Source: 2-12-FULL-35-23 sp965196985
GTDB lineage: Bacteria > Pseudomonadota > Gammaproteobacteria > UBA12402
NCBI GenBank assembly: GCA_965196985.1
Contig: CBDALO010000163.1
Coordinates: 62,001 to 126,000, forward strand
Length of the DNA stretch: 64,000 bases
Direction: 5' to 3'
Position 1 is the stretch's first letter. Each line of letters opens with the position of its first letter. A program made the position numbers and the translations under genes. Below are positions 1 through 10,102 of this stretch, piece by piece. The notes under the pieces are model-generated. The model saw only the letters and a list, made by a program, of their open reading frames with translations. It did not search any database and was not told where the DNA came from.

Positions 1-349
1 AGCTATCAGGAAGCGACTTACAAACAACGTGTCCCCTCGCTGCAGCCTCTGGGTAAAGAACTTTAAAAAAACTAGCTCCTCTTTTGCAAGCCAACCAAGT
101 ATGAAAGCCTCTAATAGAGCCGAGCTTAACAACCAGACCAAGCTCAGCTCGACTATAACTTATTGAAACAGGAGGAACTATCGTTGCATGATAAACTGAT
201 CCGTAGCTACCTTTCCCCAACCGCTCTCCTACCCTAAGGTTCACTATTGAACTTTCCGCCGCCGCTGCTGCACCAGCCCCAAGCTGGGCACTAGCTACCT
301 CTCTTCTTTTACCATGTGGATCTGTAAATCGGTAAACGACTGTTGGCAT
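1..349 (-). CDS. Eukaryotic-like protein kinase 1, N-terminal part (cut by window edge)
   Basis: The reading frame starts at an ATG whose complement is at 347-349 and stays open to base 1, giving 116 codons. The protein begins MPTVVYRFTDPHGKRRE and has a glycine-rich loop (LGKGSYGSVY) and a VVKLG lysine motif, like the ATP-binding lobe of kinases 2-6. It is closest to kinase 2: both have an alanine-rich stretch before the glycine loop and a shared run ending PE-A/LKA-G-HV. AAAGGAATAATA precedes the ATG as ribosome binding site. The catalytic loop lies outside the window. A PmrA-like promoter lies directly upstream. The kinase fold is well supported by the paralogues; the substrate is unknown. 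Confidence 0.85.
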   Translation of the reverse strand, partial: MPTVVYRFTDPHGKRREVASAQLGAGAAAAAESSIVNLRVGERLGKGSYGSVYHATIVPPVSISYSRAELGLVVKLGSIRGFHTWLACKRGASFFKVLYPEAAARGHVVCKSLPDS

Positions 350-386
350 TATTATTCCTTTGCTATTAGCTCCTCCCTAGAACTAA

Positions 387-419
387 ATCTTACCTGAGAA
401 AACTTAAGAGTAGCTTAAC
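387..419 (-). promoter_or_regulatory. PmrA-like promoter of kinase 1
   Basis: Read on the gene strand: GTTAAG, 5 bp, CTTAAG (403-419), then exactly 10 bp, then a -10-like TAAGAT (387-392). The two half-sites are 11 bp apart, matching the PmrA box YTTAAK-N5-YTTAAK. The same geometry precedes kinases 2, 3, 4 and 6. Confidence 0.7.
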
Positions 420-553
420 GCGCCTGTAGAAAAGTGCCTTACGCTCTGCCACAAAGAAACCTCTAACCTATTGATTTAAAAGAAAAAACTCACTAAACCC
501 TATCGCCTACCAAACGACATCCTTAAGACTCTATTAAGAAAGGAGCCTAAATA

Positions 554-2433
554 GTGACTGACAGAAAACCCGCAAAGCCTTTTATTTTCAATGTTTCGGG
601 GCGAACTGGTCACATGAAGATTTTCAAAAAACAGCACTAAATACTCGTTTTCCAGCTATTTACAGCTTATTTTCGATATAATGCCTTAATCTTCGATGAT
701 TTTTCGCCACAGCATGGTAACTCTTCACTGGAAAGCAAGAATGACAAGACTAGCCCAAAATCCACAAATGCAAATTGGCCAAGTAGATATTTCTAAAATT
801 CAAATCAGCTCTAAATCACGGGATGACATTCCAAAATTATTAAAAGGGCTACAGTTTATTTATAGTACACCCTCTGTACGGAAGGAGATTTTCGAACTAC
901 TAGAGGCTCAGATTGCACCTGAGGTTGACAAGAATAATGGACGCCCTGGTATGGAATTATGGAAAATATTGGTCATGGGAGTACTCCGCCTGAGTCTAAA
1001 TTGTGATTATGATCGACTGCATGAACTTGTGAATCAACATAAAACCATTCGTGAAATGCTAGGGCATGCTGATTTTTTCGATAAAATAGAGTATCAGCTG
1101 CAAACAATTAAAGACAATGTCTCGCTACTCACTCCCGAGTTGTTAGATGAGATTAATCAAGTTGTTGTGAAAGCTGGTCATTCATTGTTAAAAAAAAGTG
1201 AGCCTCTGCGAGGCCGTTGCGATTCCTTTGTGGTTGAAACAGACGTACATTTTCCAACAGACATAAGCTTACTGTTTGACGCAATGCGCAAAATAATTCA
1301 GCAGGTGGCCAAGCTGTGTGAACACAGCGGATTGAGTGACTGGCGTCAATATCGATATAACATCAAGCATCTGAAACGGCTCATGCGAATAGCTCAACTA
1401 AAAAAGCGCAGTAAGAGCAAGCAAGCAGATCAACAAAACAAAAAGGACAAGGCAATCAAGGATGCTCATCAGGAGTATCTCAATATTGCGCAAAAATATT
1501 TAGATAAAGCACATGCCTCAATAAACGCTATCCAGAAAGCCGATCTACTGAAGCCGCAAGATGCGCCACTGGTTGAAAGTATAGAAATGTTCACGGTTCA
1601 TGCAGATCGCCAAGTTGATCAAATTAAACGCCGAATATTATTGGATGAAAAGATCCCGCATGAAGAAAAAGTCTTTTCTGTCTTTCAGCCACATACTGAA
1701 TGGATTGTAAAAGGAAAGGCTGGTGTACCAGTCGAATTAGGAATGAAAGTCTGTGTCTTGGAGGATCAACACCAATTTATATTGCATCATCGTGTGATGG
1801 AGAATGAGACTGATGACAAGGTCGCCGTATCTATGGTTCAAGAGACCCAACAAAAGTTCCCAGAGTTAAACACATGTAGTTTTGATAAGGGCTTTCATTC
1901 AAAAGAAAATCAATCTGCGTTAGCAGATATTTTGGAAGTTGTTGCATTGCCGAGAAAAGGTCGACTCTCAAAGGAAGCACAGGAAATTGAAAAGTCAGAC
2001 TCGTTTGTGAAAGCGAAACAAAAGCATTCTGCGGTAGAATCCAGTATTAATGCTCTTGAAGTTCATGGGTTGGATCAATGCCTAGATCACGGCATTGATG
2101 GCTTTAAGAGTTATGTTGGCTTAGCGATTGTTGGAAAAAACATAGATCGTATCGGAAGTCTTATACAAAGAGCTGAGCAAAGGAAAGCAGCGCGACTAAA
2201 AAAACGCATTCGAGGTCGCAGCCCACCGTTAGCTGCCTAGTCAGCCTCAGAATATCCCATTGTATTCCAGAAAGCAGGATGCTTTTTTTCGTATCAAAAC
2301 AGCGAGATTTCATTTTTTTGTACGCGGCCAGGGCTTAACATGCTATTTTTATTATGATCTCGCGCGGATATAAAAAAATGAAAGTGTAATAAAACAACAA
2401 AGACTAAGAATTAGTAGGTTTTCTGTCAGTCAC
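554..2433 (+). mobile_element. ISNCY-family (ISDol1-like) insertion sequence, complete
   Basis: Perfect 17-bp terminal inverted repeats, GTGACTGACAGAAAACC at 554-570 and its complement at 2417-2433, bound a 1,880-bp element. They are flanked by a direct repeat TAAATA (548-553 and 2434-2439), the target duplication. It carries one long transposase gene. It lies upstream of kinase 1 without breaking a recognisable gene. Confidence 0.9.
741..2240 (+). CDS. ISNCY-family (ISDol1-like) transposase
   Basis: About 499 residues from the ATG at 741, which has GGAAAG upstream and begins MTRLAQNPQMQIGQVD; an upstream ATG at 696 would add 15 residues. The N-terminal block GRPGMELWKILVMG followed by LNCDYDRLHEL is typical of ISDol1-type ISNCY transposases. 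Mid-protein VFSVFQPHTEWIVKGK and the later CSFDKGFHS segment (acidic residue of the DDE site) also fit. The C-terminus is basic. The frame is intact and the element has perfect ends and a target duplication, so it may be functional. Confidence 0.88.
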   Translation: MTRLAQNPQMQIGQVDISKIQISSKSRDDIPKLLKGLQFIYSTPSVRKEIFELLEAQIAPEVDKNNGRPGMELWKILVMGVLRLSLNCDYDRLHELVNQHKTIREMLGHADFFDKIEYQLQTIKDNVSLLTPELLDEINQVVVKAGHSLLKKSEPLRGRCDSFVVETDVHFPTDISLLFDAMRKIIQQVAKLCEHSGLSDWRQYRYNIKHLKRLMRIAQLKKRSKSKQADQQNKKDKAIKDAHQEYLNIAQKYLDKAHASINAIQKADLLKPQDAPLVESIEMFTVHADRQVDQIKRRILLDEKIPHEEKVFSVFQPHTEWIVKGKAGVPVELGMKVCVLEDQHQFILHHRVMENETDDKVAVSMVQETQQKFPELNTCSFDKGFHSKENQSALADILEVVALPRKGRLSKEAQEIEKSDSFVKAKQKHSAVESSINALEVHGLDQCLDHGIDGFKSYVGLAIVGKNIDRIGSLIQRAEQRKAARLKKRIRGRSPPLAA

Positions 2434-2461
2434 TAAATAAACAGATTAGGGCAAGCTCAAA

Positions 2462-2560
2462 GTTGCGTCACAACGCAGAGCGTTGTGACGAGGCTTGAGG
2501 GAGGGAGATGCAACAAGGCCCCTTCCCCTGCCTCGCCCTAACGCTCTGCGTTAGGGTGAA
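2462..2560. repeat. Paired-hairpin REP-like repeat (family R1), copy 1
   Basis: Two hairpins: CGTCACAACG-CAGAG-CGTTGTGACG (2466-2490) and CCCTAACGC-TCT-GCGTTAGGG (2536-2556). They have complementary loop words, so the unit is an inverted pair joined by about 45 bases. A near-identical unit lies at 7354-7447 and a half unit near 15184. It lies just outside the ISNCY element. Confidence 0.75.
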
Positions 2561-2639
2561 TGCCGAGGGTGGTTTAACGGCGGCTTATGTGACGGATAAA
2601 ATAATAGCTGTCATACCTTACTAAATGCATTTCATCAAT

Positions 2640-2830
2640 TTAGTTAAAACGCTTGATAAACTTTTTGTTTTTTTGCTGCATTTCTTTCAGGCTTGCCGAA
2701 AAAGCCAACACTTGATGCTCTAACTGCTCTAGCTCTAGCTTCATGCCGGGGGGGCACACCTCTTGCCACAACTCGGCGTACTTTTTTTACCCTTGCGGCA
2801 GCAGCAGCTTCAAGTCAGGCCGGCTTCGCC
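2640..2830 (-). pseudogene. Degraded C-terminal gene remnant, unrecognised
   Basis: On the minus strand the last 48 codons read KKYAELWQEVCPPGMKLELE..., ending KKFIKRFN and a TAA at 2640-2642. Upstream the same frame reads LKLLLPQG and then an in-frame TAA next to an A7 run. No start is visible. The glutamine/leucine/lysine-rich tail looks like a helical C-terminus but I do not recognise the family. It is presumably debris of a gene lost by IS-mediated rearrangement. Confidence 0.4.
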
Positions 2831-2839
2831 GGCAACTTT

Positions 2840-2975
2840 CTAAGCCTCTAAGAGTTTAGTCTTTACAAAGCCACGAGTATTATTAAGTCTCAAACTAGTC
2901 AAACCTGCCCATGGAATAATAACGAATAAAAATAACACACCTGCTATAGAAATTGCTTCAGGTAGTTGAGCAATA
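2840..2975 (-). pseudogene. Possible membrane-protein C-terminal remnant next to IS91 element
   Basis: The minus-strand frame reads AISIAGVLFLFVIIPWAG followed by LTSLRLNNTRGF and ends KLLEA-stop. It looks like one transmembrane segment plus a short cytoplasmic tail, as at the end of a transporter. The frame is blocked by TGA just upstream, near the start of the IS91 transposase region, so it would be the stump of a gene cut by that element. The stretch is short and could be chance. Confidence 0.25.
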
Positions 2976-3016
2976 ACTCACCTACTATACGCGCTTCTCA
3001 TTTTACTCTAAGAATA

Positions 3017-4210
3017 ATGAAACGCTTTAGTATCAAACAAATCTTGGTAACCAATCAGAACTGGCGGAACTTTCACACCAAGTACAAAGATAAAATCAGA
3101 GAAGCTATTGTCATTGGTATTGTTAAGCTGCTTAGCTGCAAACATCCTATGCGTGGCCATAAAGAGTATCATTGCAGTAATCCAAACTGTTCACACGTCA
3201 AATACATCCGCCATACCTGCAAAGCTAAAAGCTGTTCATCGTGTGGTAAAAAAGCCACAGAAGTATGGATACAACAACAAATGGCAATCTTACCCAACAC
3301 TACATGGCAACACATCACATTCACCATGCCCTCTACTCTTTGGGACTGCTTTTGGACAAACAGAGAGCTTCTTAATTTACTCCCACCATTAGCAGCAAAG
3401 GTGTTACTCAAGCTTGCTAAAAACAAGAGGGTTAAACCCGGTGTATTTATCGCGCTTCACACCTTTGGCAGAGATCTAAAGCGCAATGTGCATCTTCATG
3501 CGTCAATCACTCTGGGTGGTATCAACAAAGAGTTAACACAATGGAAAAGCCTCTACTTCCATCAACCTACACTAATGTCCATGTGGCGTTATGAGGTCAT
3601 TAACCTTTTTAGAAACCGCCACCAGGACAAAGGGCTTATTCTGCCAAATCAGTTAGCCTCTACACTGAACCACACTTTCAACTTTAATCAACTGCTTGAT
3701 CAGCTTTACCAAAAACGATGGGTAGTACATTGCGCAAAGCCCTCAAAGAATCACAAACAAAACGTTAAATACTTAGGTCGATACACCAAACGTCCTCCTA
3801 TTGCTGAGTCAAAAATTAAAAACTTTGATGGGAGCAGCCTCAGTTTTAATTATCTTGATCACGTCTCTAAAACCTACAAGCAATTTAAATTAACCGCGGA
3901 AGATTTTATTGCTCGATTTATTCAACACATTCCTGATGTTGGCTTTCGTATGGTGCGTTATTATGGGTTTCTTGCTAACCGGGTGCGAGGTGAGATGCTA
4001 CCCAAAGTCAGACTCCTATTAGGTGAAACTGATCCAAACACACCCCAGGTCAATTACCGCACCTTAATGCAAAATAATTTTAACATTGACCCCTATGAAT
4101 GTGTTCTATGCGGTAGCCAAATGTTTTTAGCTAACTGCTGGTATAGACAACCTAACCGTTACAAATTGCTATCAAAGCATCGTGAACTCGCCTTACTGAA
4201 AAAAATCTAA
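3017..4210 (+). CDS. IS91-family (Y2-type) transposase
   Basis: 397 residues from the ATG at 3017 (MKRFSIKQIL); an in-frame TTG at 2966 is less likely. The N-terminal zinc-binding region has the pattern C-x4-C then CKAKSCSSCG. The HLHASITLGG segment is the HUH-like metal-binding block. The KYLGRYTKRPPIAESKI segment contains the catalytic tyrosine region of IS91/IS801 transposases. IS91 elements move by rolling circle and leave no target duplication or inverted repeats, so I cannot place the ends. A GGGGGGG tract lies 8 bases after the stop. Confidence 0.9.
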   Translation: MKRFSIKQILVTNQNWRNFHTKYKDKIREAIVIGIVKLLSCKHPMRGHKEYHCSNPNCSHVKYIRHTCKAKSCSSCGKKATEVWIQQQMAILPNTTWQHITFTMPSTLWDCFWTNRELLNLLPPLAAKVLLKLAKNKRVKPGVFIALHTFGRDLKRNVHLHASITLGGINKELTQWKSLYFHQPTLMSMWRYEVINLFRNRHQDKGLILPNQLASTLNHTFNFNQLLDQLYQKRWVVHCAKPSKNHKQNVKYLGRYTKRPPIAESKIKNFDGSSLSFNYLDHVSKTYKQFKLTAEDFIARFIQHIPDVGFRMVRYYGFLANRVRGEMLPKVRLLLGETDPNTPQVNYRTLMQNNFNIDPYECVLCGSQMFLANCWYRQPNRYKLLSKHRELALLKKI

Positions 4211-4357
4211 TAACTTCCTAGGGGGGGTAGTCCGTCCAAAACAACAAATAACAGCTAGTTTTGGCTATTGTTTGTCATAACTAACCCTGCCCCACCACTA
4301 AATCGATTTTATAAAAAATACCTGTGCTAAAATTACTCATTTTAATTGGTGGTATTT

Positions 4358-5770
4358 TTACCAATTGACACATTGAAATTCCTTAATATCAAGTGAAGGC
4401 TTAACCTCAGGAGTTCCAGATTGAAAAACTGGCACTCCGTCATGACCATAGACTACTTCAGGACTGTAAGGAAAAGAACCTGCTTGTCCAGCTTTAAGAG
4501 CAACCATTCCAGCAGGCCGAGGCGTACCCCCTCTGGCAGCGGCTGCTCTAGCAGGCACAGCGGCAGCTTGCCTTTGCGCACTTAAACTTGTAAAAGCTCG
4601 CAAATGCTTAACAACAGCAGCCGCTCTAGATCGAAATACATCCCCTCCGGCAGTAGGCTCACTTCCGTCAGGGTATGGAGCAACCGAACACCAAGACTCG
4701 AGCCACTGCATTGAACCAACAGCACCAAAATGATCCGCAGCAGGAACTAGAGATATAGGCAAAGAGTCTATTACAGCTTCTACAACCCCTAAAGCATCTT
4801 CCTCACTCATACTTCTCAGGCCTGCAACCCTATCTCTAAGCCACAATAAAACTGAGCCTACCCCCTCTTTGGCTATAGAAGCATACTCCTCGCTTGCATT
4901 GATAGCTTCATGAATCTCCTCAACTACAAACTCCTTCACAATTACCTCAACAATCTCATCAACGGTTGCTGTATGGATTTTTCCACCATGATAAAAATCA
5001 TAAAGAAATCTCGCATCAAAACCTCTTGTATAGCAATCCAAGCAGCAAGTAAGCGAATAAATATCTTGAGAGGGATGAGGCTTTAACGATTTAGCCTTAG
5101 CCCTACTCTGCCGACTAGGATGAAAATAGTGCTTTTTCTCAGGCGCTATATCTTCAGCCGTTACCGGCCCTTCCACAGAATAAGAAAAATCAAAATCAAT
5201 AAAGTAAACTTGGTAACTACCATCAGCTTCCTGGTTTACCAGAATATTATCAGACTTCAGATCACCATGAAAAATGCCCTTAGCGTGAAGCTCTTTTAGC
5301 TCGAGGAAAACGGCCTGGAGGATTTTTAGTTTTACTAACATTGACTGATTACTAGCCTCTAACCACCGTTTCAATGTATAACCAGGAAAGCGCGGCATCA
5401 CTGTTGCATAAGACATATATTTTTGACCACGTTCATCAATTCCAAAGGGAAGAGTTTGAAAGGCAACATGCCCTTTAGCTTTTAATTCTGGATATACCTT
5501 CTCTAGAAACTCGACTCCTCGCCTGCAGTAATTTAATTCTTCCCTACTGTAAGCCCTCCCGTGCTTAACAACTAAACCATGCCTAGGTGATGAATAGCTT
5601 ACTGAGGAAAGCTCAATAACTTCAGCTTCATAAACAGTACCATAAACCCCTTTACCTAATTTAGCACCAAGTCGAAGCTGTACGTTAGACACTTCAGCAG
5701 CCGCTGCAGCTGCAGCAACACCAACCGTATTAACAGGCACAAAACATTTGTGACCATCAGGGCTTGTAAA
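4358..5770 (-). pseudogene. Eukaryotic-like protein kinase 2, body (5' end cut off by IS4)
   Basis: About 470 residues of a Ser/Thr-type kinase. It has the glycine loop LGKGVYGTVY, the lysine motif LVVKHG, the catalytic loop HGDLKSDNILV and a metal-binding motif written DFD instead of DFG (FIDFDFSY). YFHPSRQ and SQDIYSLTC follow, the family's equivalents of the activation-segment end and subdomain IX. After that comes a roughly 200-residue helical and then alanine-rich tail without recognised domain. The gene's true start is GTG at 7263; joining 7240-7263 to 4358-5764 gives 476 codons in frame. An apparent TTG start at 5785 lies inside the IS end (residues MGSSQ) and could allow residual translation. 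Nothing else in the frame is broken, so insertion looks recent. Confidence 0.85.
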
Positions 5771-7239
5771 CTGAGAACTACCCAAAATTGTTATCTCCCT
5801 ACCTGAACTGAATTCGATAATTCTTTTTGTTCTTCTTGAGAAACACTATTTTCTTTAAAAAATTGCTCTACTAAGTGATACGTTAGAAGTTTTCTAATAC
5901 CCTTCGCAATAAAGTGTCGTGTCACCTTGCCCTTACCATCTCCTAATTTAGCTAGCATAATTGCGTAATCGTCATAAGCTTTTTCCTTACCTATCTCATA
6001 CAAATATGAGGCCACATAAAAACATACAGCCAGTAGATTTTGTATCCCTTTAAAATTTTTTATCTGCATATTTTCCCAGCCTAGTCCTTCCTTGAGAAAT
6101 TTAAAAACATATTCAATTTTCGCACGAGATAGATAGGCTATGTATACCTCATACGCCTCATCAAAAGTCGTTACTTTTTTATTAGTTAATAGCAGCATGT
6201 CATTCTTAAAAATTCTCCTACCATCTCTGCCTGTAATTTGGATTTTAATTGCATTGATGTTCTCAAACTCTCCAAAATAAATAGTTATTTTTCCGTCTTG
6301 TACGCAATTCTTTCCAACTGTTAACTTTTGGAATTGCTTTTCGCCTTGAGCATCAAAATCAGCGTTAATCAGCTTAAGCTTTTTACCATCATCACCTCTA
6401 CCTTCTATTGTTCTTGTTATTTTTGAGCGAATAATAAAGTCTTGATCTAGGTTTGTATCAATTAGTGAGAGATAGTCATTATCATCAAACTCTCTATCTA
6501 GAATATGGGTAATGGTTGCATCTTCATTCTTTGATTTTAGGCAGATTCCTATTTTTTCTATTTCACGAATAGACAGCAGCTTTTTATTAAAGTAATCACC
6601 AGATTCATAAAGACTCTTGGCCTCTTTATCTCCCTCAAATGGCTTTCCAGCCTCTATTTTCTTAATATGCTCAGCTTTTAAAAACTTAGGGTCTTTATTG
6701 CTGTAGCTTACATGCGATAGTAGATGCACAGCCTTATCACCAGGTACTAATGCAACTGCGTTATGCGTGCTGTAACCATTGATAATATCCCCGTCCAGAC
6801 TCCTTACTTTACCTAGATTTTCAGTTTGCTTGCTATGTGGCTTTCTAATATCAGAAGGATCATGAAGAACATCAATTTTACTGGCGTGTGAAAGTTTTTC
6901 ACAGCTCTGTTCTAGCAATACATCATTTGTTTTTATTGGATCTAAATCGGTGCTTTTATTTTCACCGGTAAGTGTACGAATCATCTTTTTATACTCATTG
7001 TTATCTTTTGATGAACTGAACAACTTACAACTACCTTCAGTTAATAGCTTTCCTACAATCGTCGATAGATTTTTTTAAAACAACTTTCCCAGTTAATTTT
7101 GAAAAAAGAGGGGCAGCGTAATCGGCGAAGTTTAACATTTATACTCATCTCGTTAGTCTTGTTAAAAAGACAAAGCATAGTCATTTTTACACAATATTTC
7201 AGCATTATTTTGCTGATTTAAATTTTGGGTAGTTTTCAG
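5771..7239 (-). mobile_element. IS4-family element, copy 1 (in kinase 2)
   Basis: 1,469 bp with ends CTGAGAACTACCCAAAATT and, at the other end, complement of CTGAAAACTACCCAAAATT. It is flanked by TGTAAA at 5765-5770 and 7240-7245. The same length and ends occur at 8627-10095 and 32144-33612, and a fourth copy starts at 62931. It interrupts kinase 2 after its seventh or eighth codon. Confidence 0.92.
5791..7138 (-). CDS. IS4-family transposase, copy 1 (two overlapping frames)
   Basis: Main frame 5791-7023 (410 residues). The DDE core includes THILDREFDD and the diagnostic Y-(2)-R-(3)-E-(6)-K motif of IS4/Tn5 transposases, seen in YLSRAKIEYVFKFLKEG near residue 310. A separate short frame starts ATG at 7138 (MLNFADYAAPLFSKLTGKVV) and runs 33 codons. 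An A7 run on the gene strand (TTTTAAAAAAATC, about 7066-7072) lies where the two frames could be joined; a loss of one A or a +1 shift gives KVVLKK then NLSTIVGKLL. All four copies share this arrangement, so a slippage-produced full transposase is likely. Confidence 0.85.
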
Positions 7240-7263
7240 TGTAAATGTATAAGTTAATGACAC
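7240..7263 (-). pseudogene. Kinase 2, severed first codons
   Basis: On the gene strand AAGAGGTGTC then GTG (7261-7263) begins Met-S-L-T-Y-T-F-T and runs into the IS4 target duplication. Rejoined to the body it reads YTFTSPDGHKCF, matching the start of kinase 1 (VYRFTDPHGK). The GTG start is chosen from this alignment and the AGAGG ribosome binding site. Confidence 0.7.
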
Positions 7264-7301
7264 ACGACACCTCTTTATTATTATTGCTATTTAAGAGGTA
7301 A

Positions 7302-7334
7302 ATTATACCCGGCAAAGCTTAACGAAAGCTTAAG
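7302..7334 (-). promoter_or_regulatory. PmrA-like promoter of kinase 2
   Basis: Gene strand: CTTAAG-CTTTC-GTTAAG (7318-7334), 10 bp, then a perfect -10 TATAAT (7302-7307). It lies about 40 bp upstream of the GTG start at 7263. IS4 insertion leaves this promoter driving only seven codons. Confidence 0.75.
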
Positions 7335-7353
7335 AAATAACCAAGATATTCAT

Positions 7354-7447
7354 TGCGTCACAACGCAAAGCGTTGTGACGAGGCTTGAGGGGGGGGATGC
7401 AACGAAGCCCCTTCCCTTGTCTCGCCCTAATGCTCTGCGTTAGGGCG
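7354..7447. repeat. Paired-hairpin REP-like repeat (family R1), copy 2
   Basis: Hairpins at 7356-7380 (CGTCACAACG...CGTTGTGACG) and about 7423-7446 (CGCCCTAATGCTCTGCGTTAGGGCG), with the same spacer as copy 1. It lies between the kinase 2 promoter and the 3' end of the aldehyde dehydrogenase and may end that transcript. Confidence 0.75.
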
Positions 7448-7492
7448 CTGGTTAACTGGCTATTGCGATAAGTCTCTTTCCTGTGCAGAAGA

Positions 7493-8055
7493 CTATAAAC
7501 GAAAATGAATCCCGCGAGTGCGAGTTAGGTTATAAAAACCGTATTTTGACAAGCTACAGCCCTTGCCGCTATCACCATAACCTGACCAAGGCAAAGCCGG
7601 ATCGATATAATCACAACGATTTTGAAAGATCACCCCAGCTCGCAAATCTTTAGCAAACCATGCTGCACGCTGTTGATCCTTGCTCCATACGGATGCTGTC
7701 AGGCCAAAGCGTGTATCTTGCATGAGTGCTAATGCTTGTGCATCGTCTTTTACTACAGCAACAGGCAATAAAGGGCCAAAGCTTTCCTCTTGCATCACTT
7801 GGGCATGATTCGGCACTTTAACTAATAGAGAGGGTTGAAAAAAAGGTGCTTCCTGTTTACCACCTAATAAGCACTCCGCACCTAGGCTCATAGCTTCATC
7901 CACTTGGGCTTGTAAAAAGCCCAAAGCTTTTGCTTGTGCCATTGGCCCCAAACTGGTTTCAGCTTGCAAAGGGTCGCCCATACGATAGTCAGCAAAGCAG
8001 GAGCGTACCCGATCGATAAACTCTGCTGCTACAGCTTCATGGACATAGACTCGCT
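7493..8055 (-). pseudogene. Aldehyde dehydrogenase, C-terminal part
   Basis: This is the last 188 codons of an NAD(P)-dependent aldehyde dehydrogenase. It begins RVYVHEAVAAEFIDRV and contains EESFGPLLPV (the coenzyme-site E-x-F-G-P motif), TRFGLTASVWS and the C-terminal PWSGYGDSGKG. Its 5' part is at 11479-12285 on the other side of an IS66 element. Removing the element and one copy of the 8-bp duplication GACTCGCT restores one in-frame gene of 453 residues ending at the TAA before 7493. The open frame from ATG 7981 would lack the catalytic cysteine. Confidence 0.9.
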
Positions 8056-8302
8056 GTATCCGTTCAATATCAGCATGATTTGAAAATAATTCAAAAAGTT
8101 CTTGACAGCTTTTTCGTGCAAATTTGGAAATTTTATATTGGAATCATCGTGTGTCATAAAAGCATGATGTGCGCTCTATAACAACGCTGTATGCTCGGAT
8201 TATTTTTTCATCGATCAGGTTCATGGCTTAAAAATAATTTCAGCAGTACGGCCATCTGTGTGGGGAAAATTTACCTTTTCAAACCCGTGGTATACTCTTC
8301 CT

Positions 8303-8626
8303 ATGAAAAAACAACCTGACAAATCAGTTTTAGCCGATCTCATTGAGAGATTTAATAATACTGTTACACCAACAGCACTAGAAACAGATTTTAGCAATGT
8401 ATGTGAAAGTCAGGCTGAGAAAATCATAAAGCTAGAAGACAAGGTGCAATCGTTAAATAACGCATTAAATAAATATAAAGGTGAGCAAGGAAAGCCTAAT
8501 GTTAGAAAGCAAACGCGCGCTAACAAGGACAAGGATCATTCCTCCGAGAAGGATAGAAAAGGAAATAAAACCAATAAAACTAGAAAGCCAAAATCTAGTA
8601 AAAAAAATCTCGAAGTCTCTAATACA
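8303..8626 (+). pseudogene. IS66 transposase copy A, N-terminal piece
   Basis: Begins MKKQPDKSVLADLIERF, runs through a coiled, lysine-rich segment (residues about 45-105) and is cut by IS4 after LEVSNT. The continuation is at 10103. The upstream TATACT lies only seven bases before the ATG. Confidence 0.85.
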
Positions 8627-10095
8627 CTGAGAACTACCCAAAATTGTTATCTCCCTACCTGAACTGAATTCGATAATTCTTTTTGTTCTTCTTGAGAAAC
8701 ACTATTTTCTTTAAAAAATTGCTCTAATAAGTGATACGTTAGAAGTTTTCTAATACCCTTCGCAATAAAGTGTCGTGTCACCTTGCCCTTACCATCTCCT
8801 AATTTAGCTAGCATAATTGCGTAATCGTCATAAGCTTTTTCCTTACCTATCTCATACAAATATGAGGCCACATAAAAACATACAGCCAGTAGATTTTGTA
8901 TCCCTTTAAAATTTTTTATCTGCATATTTTCCCAGCCTAGTCCTTCCTTGAGAAATTTAAAAACATATTCAATTTTCGCACGAGATAGATAGGCTATGTA
9001 TACCTCATACGCCTCATCAAAAGTCGTTACTTTTTTATTAGTTAATAGCAGCATGTCATTCTTAAAAATTCTCCTACCATCTCTGCCTGTAATTTGGATT
9101 TTAATTGCATTGATGTTCTCAAACTCTCCAAAATAAATAGTTATTTTTCCGTCTTGTACGCAATTCTTTCCAACTGTTAACTTTTGGAATTACTTTTCGC
9201 CTTGAGCATCAAAATCAGCGTTAATCAGCTTAAGCTTTTTACCATCATCACCTCTACCTTCTATTGTTCTTGTTATTTTTGAGCGAATAATAAAGTCTTG
9301 ATCTAGGTTTGTATCAATTAGTGAGAGATAGTCATTATCATCAAACTCTCTATCTAGAATATGGGTAATGGTTGCATCTTCATTCTTTGATTTTAGGCAG
9401 ATTCCTATTTTTTCTATTTCACGAATAGACAGCAGCTTTTTATTAAAGTAATCACCAGATTCATAAAGACTCTTGGCCTCTTTATCTCCCTCAAATGGCT
9501 TTCCAGCCTCTATTTTCTTAATATGCTCAGCTTTTAAAAACTTAGGGTCTTTATTGCTGTAGCTTACATGCGATAGTAGATGCACAGCCTTATCACCAGG
9601 TACTAATGCAACTGCGTTATGCGTGCTGTAACCATTGATAATATCCCCGTCCAGACTCCTTACTTTACCTAGATTTTCAGTTTGCTTGCTATGTGGCTTT
9701 CTAATATCAGAAGGATCATGAAGAACATCAATTTTACTGGCGTGTGAAAGTTTTTCACAGCTCTGTTCTAGCAATACATCATTTGTTTTTATTGGATCTA
9801 AATCGGTGCTTTTATTTTCACCGGTAAGTGTACGAATCATCTTTTTATACTCATTGTTATCTTTTGATGAACTGAACAACTTACAACTACCTTCAGTTAA
9901 TAGCTTTCCTACAATCGTCGATAGATTTTTTTAAAACAACTTTCCCAGTTAATTTTGAAAAAAGAGGGGCAGCGTAATCGGCGAAGTTTAACATTTATAC
10001 TCATCTCGTTAGTCTTGTTAAAAAGACAAAGCATAGTCATTTTTACACAATATTTCAGCATTATTTTGCTGATTTAAATTTTGGGTAGTTTTCAG
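8627..10095 (-). mobile_element. IS4-family element, copy 2 (inside IS66 copy A)
   Basis: Identical ends and length (1,469 bp) to copy 1. Flanked by the 7-bp duplication TAATACA (8620-8626 and 10096-10102). Removing element and one duplication restores the IS66 frame seen in copy C. Confidence 0.93.
8647..9994 (-). pseudogene. IS4 transposase copy 2, broken by a nonsense codon
   Basis: Same protein as copy 1, but the Gln codon after DAQGEK is TAA (9190-9192), splitting it into a 229-residue N-terminal frame (9190-9879) and a 3' frame from ATG 9054 (8647-9054). The 3' piece keeps the YREK motif, but no full transposase can be made. It also has one Val-to-Leu change near the end. The A7 junction is present as in the other copies. 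Confidence 0.9.
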
Positions 10096-10102
10096 TAATA
10101 CA

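Noticed and set aside
4358..5785. Kinase 2 as an intact gene starting at TTG 5785
   Set aside because: The first five codons belong to the IS4 end. The true start is recovered at 7263 with a ribosome binding site and PmrA-like promoter.
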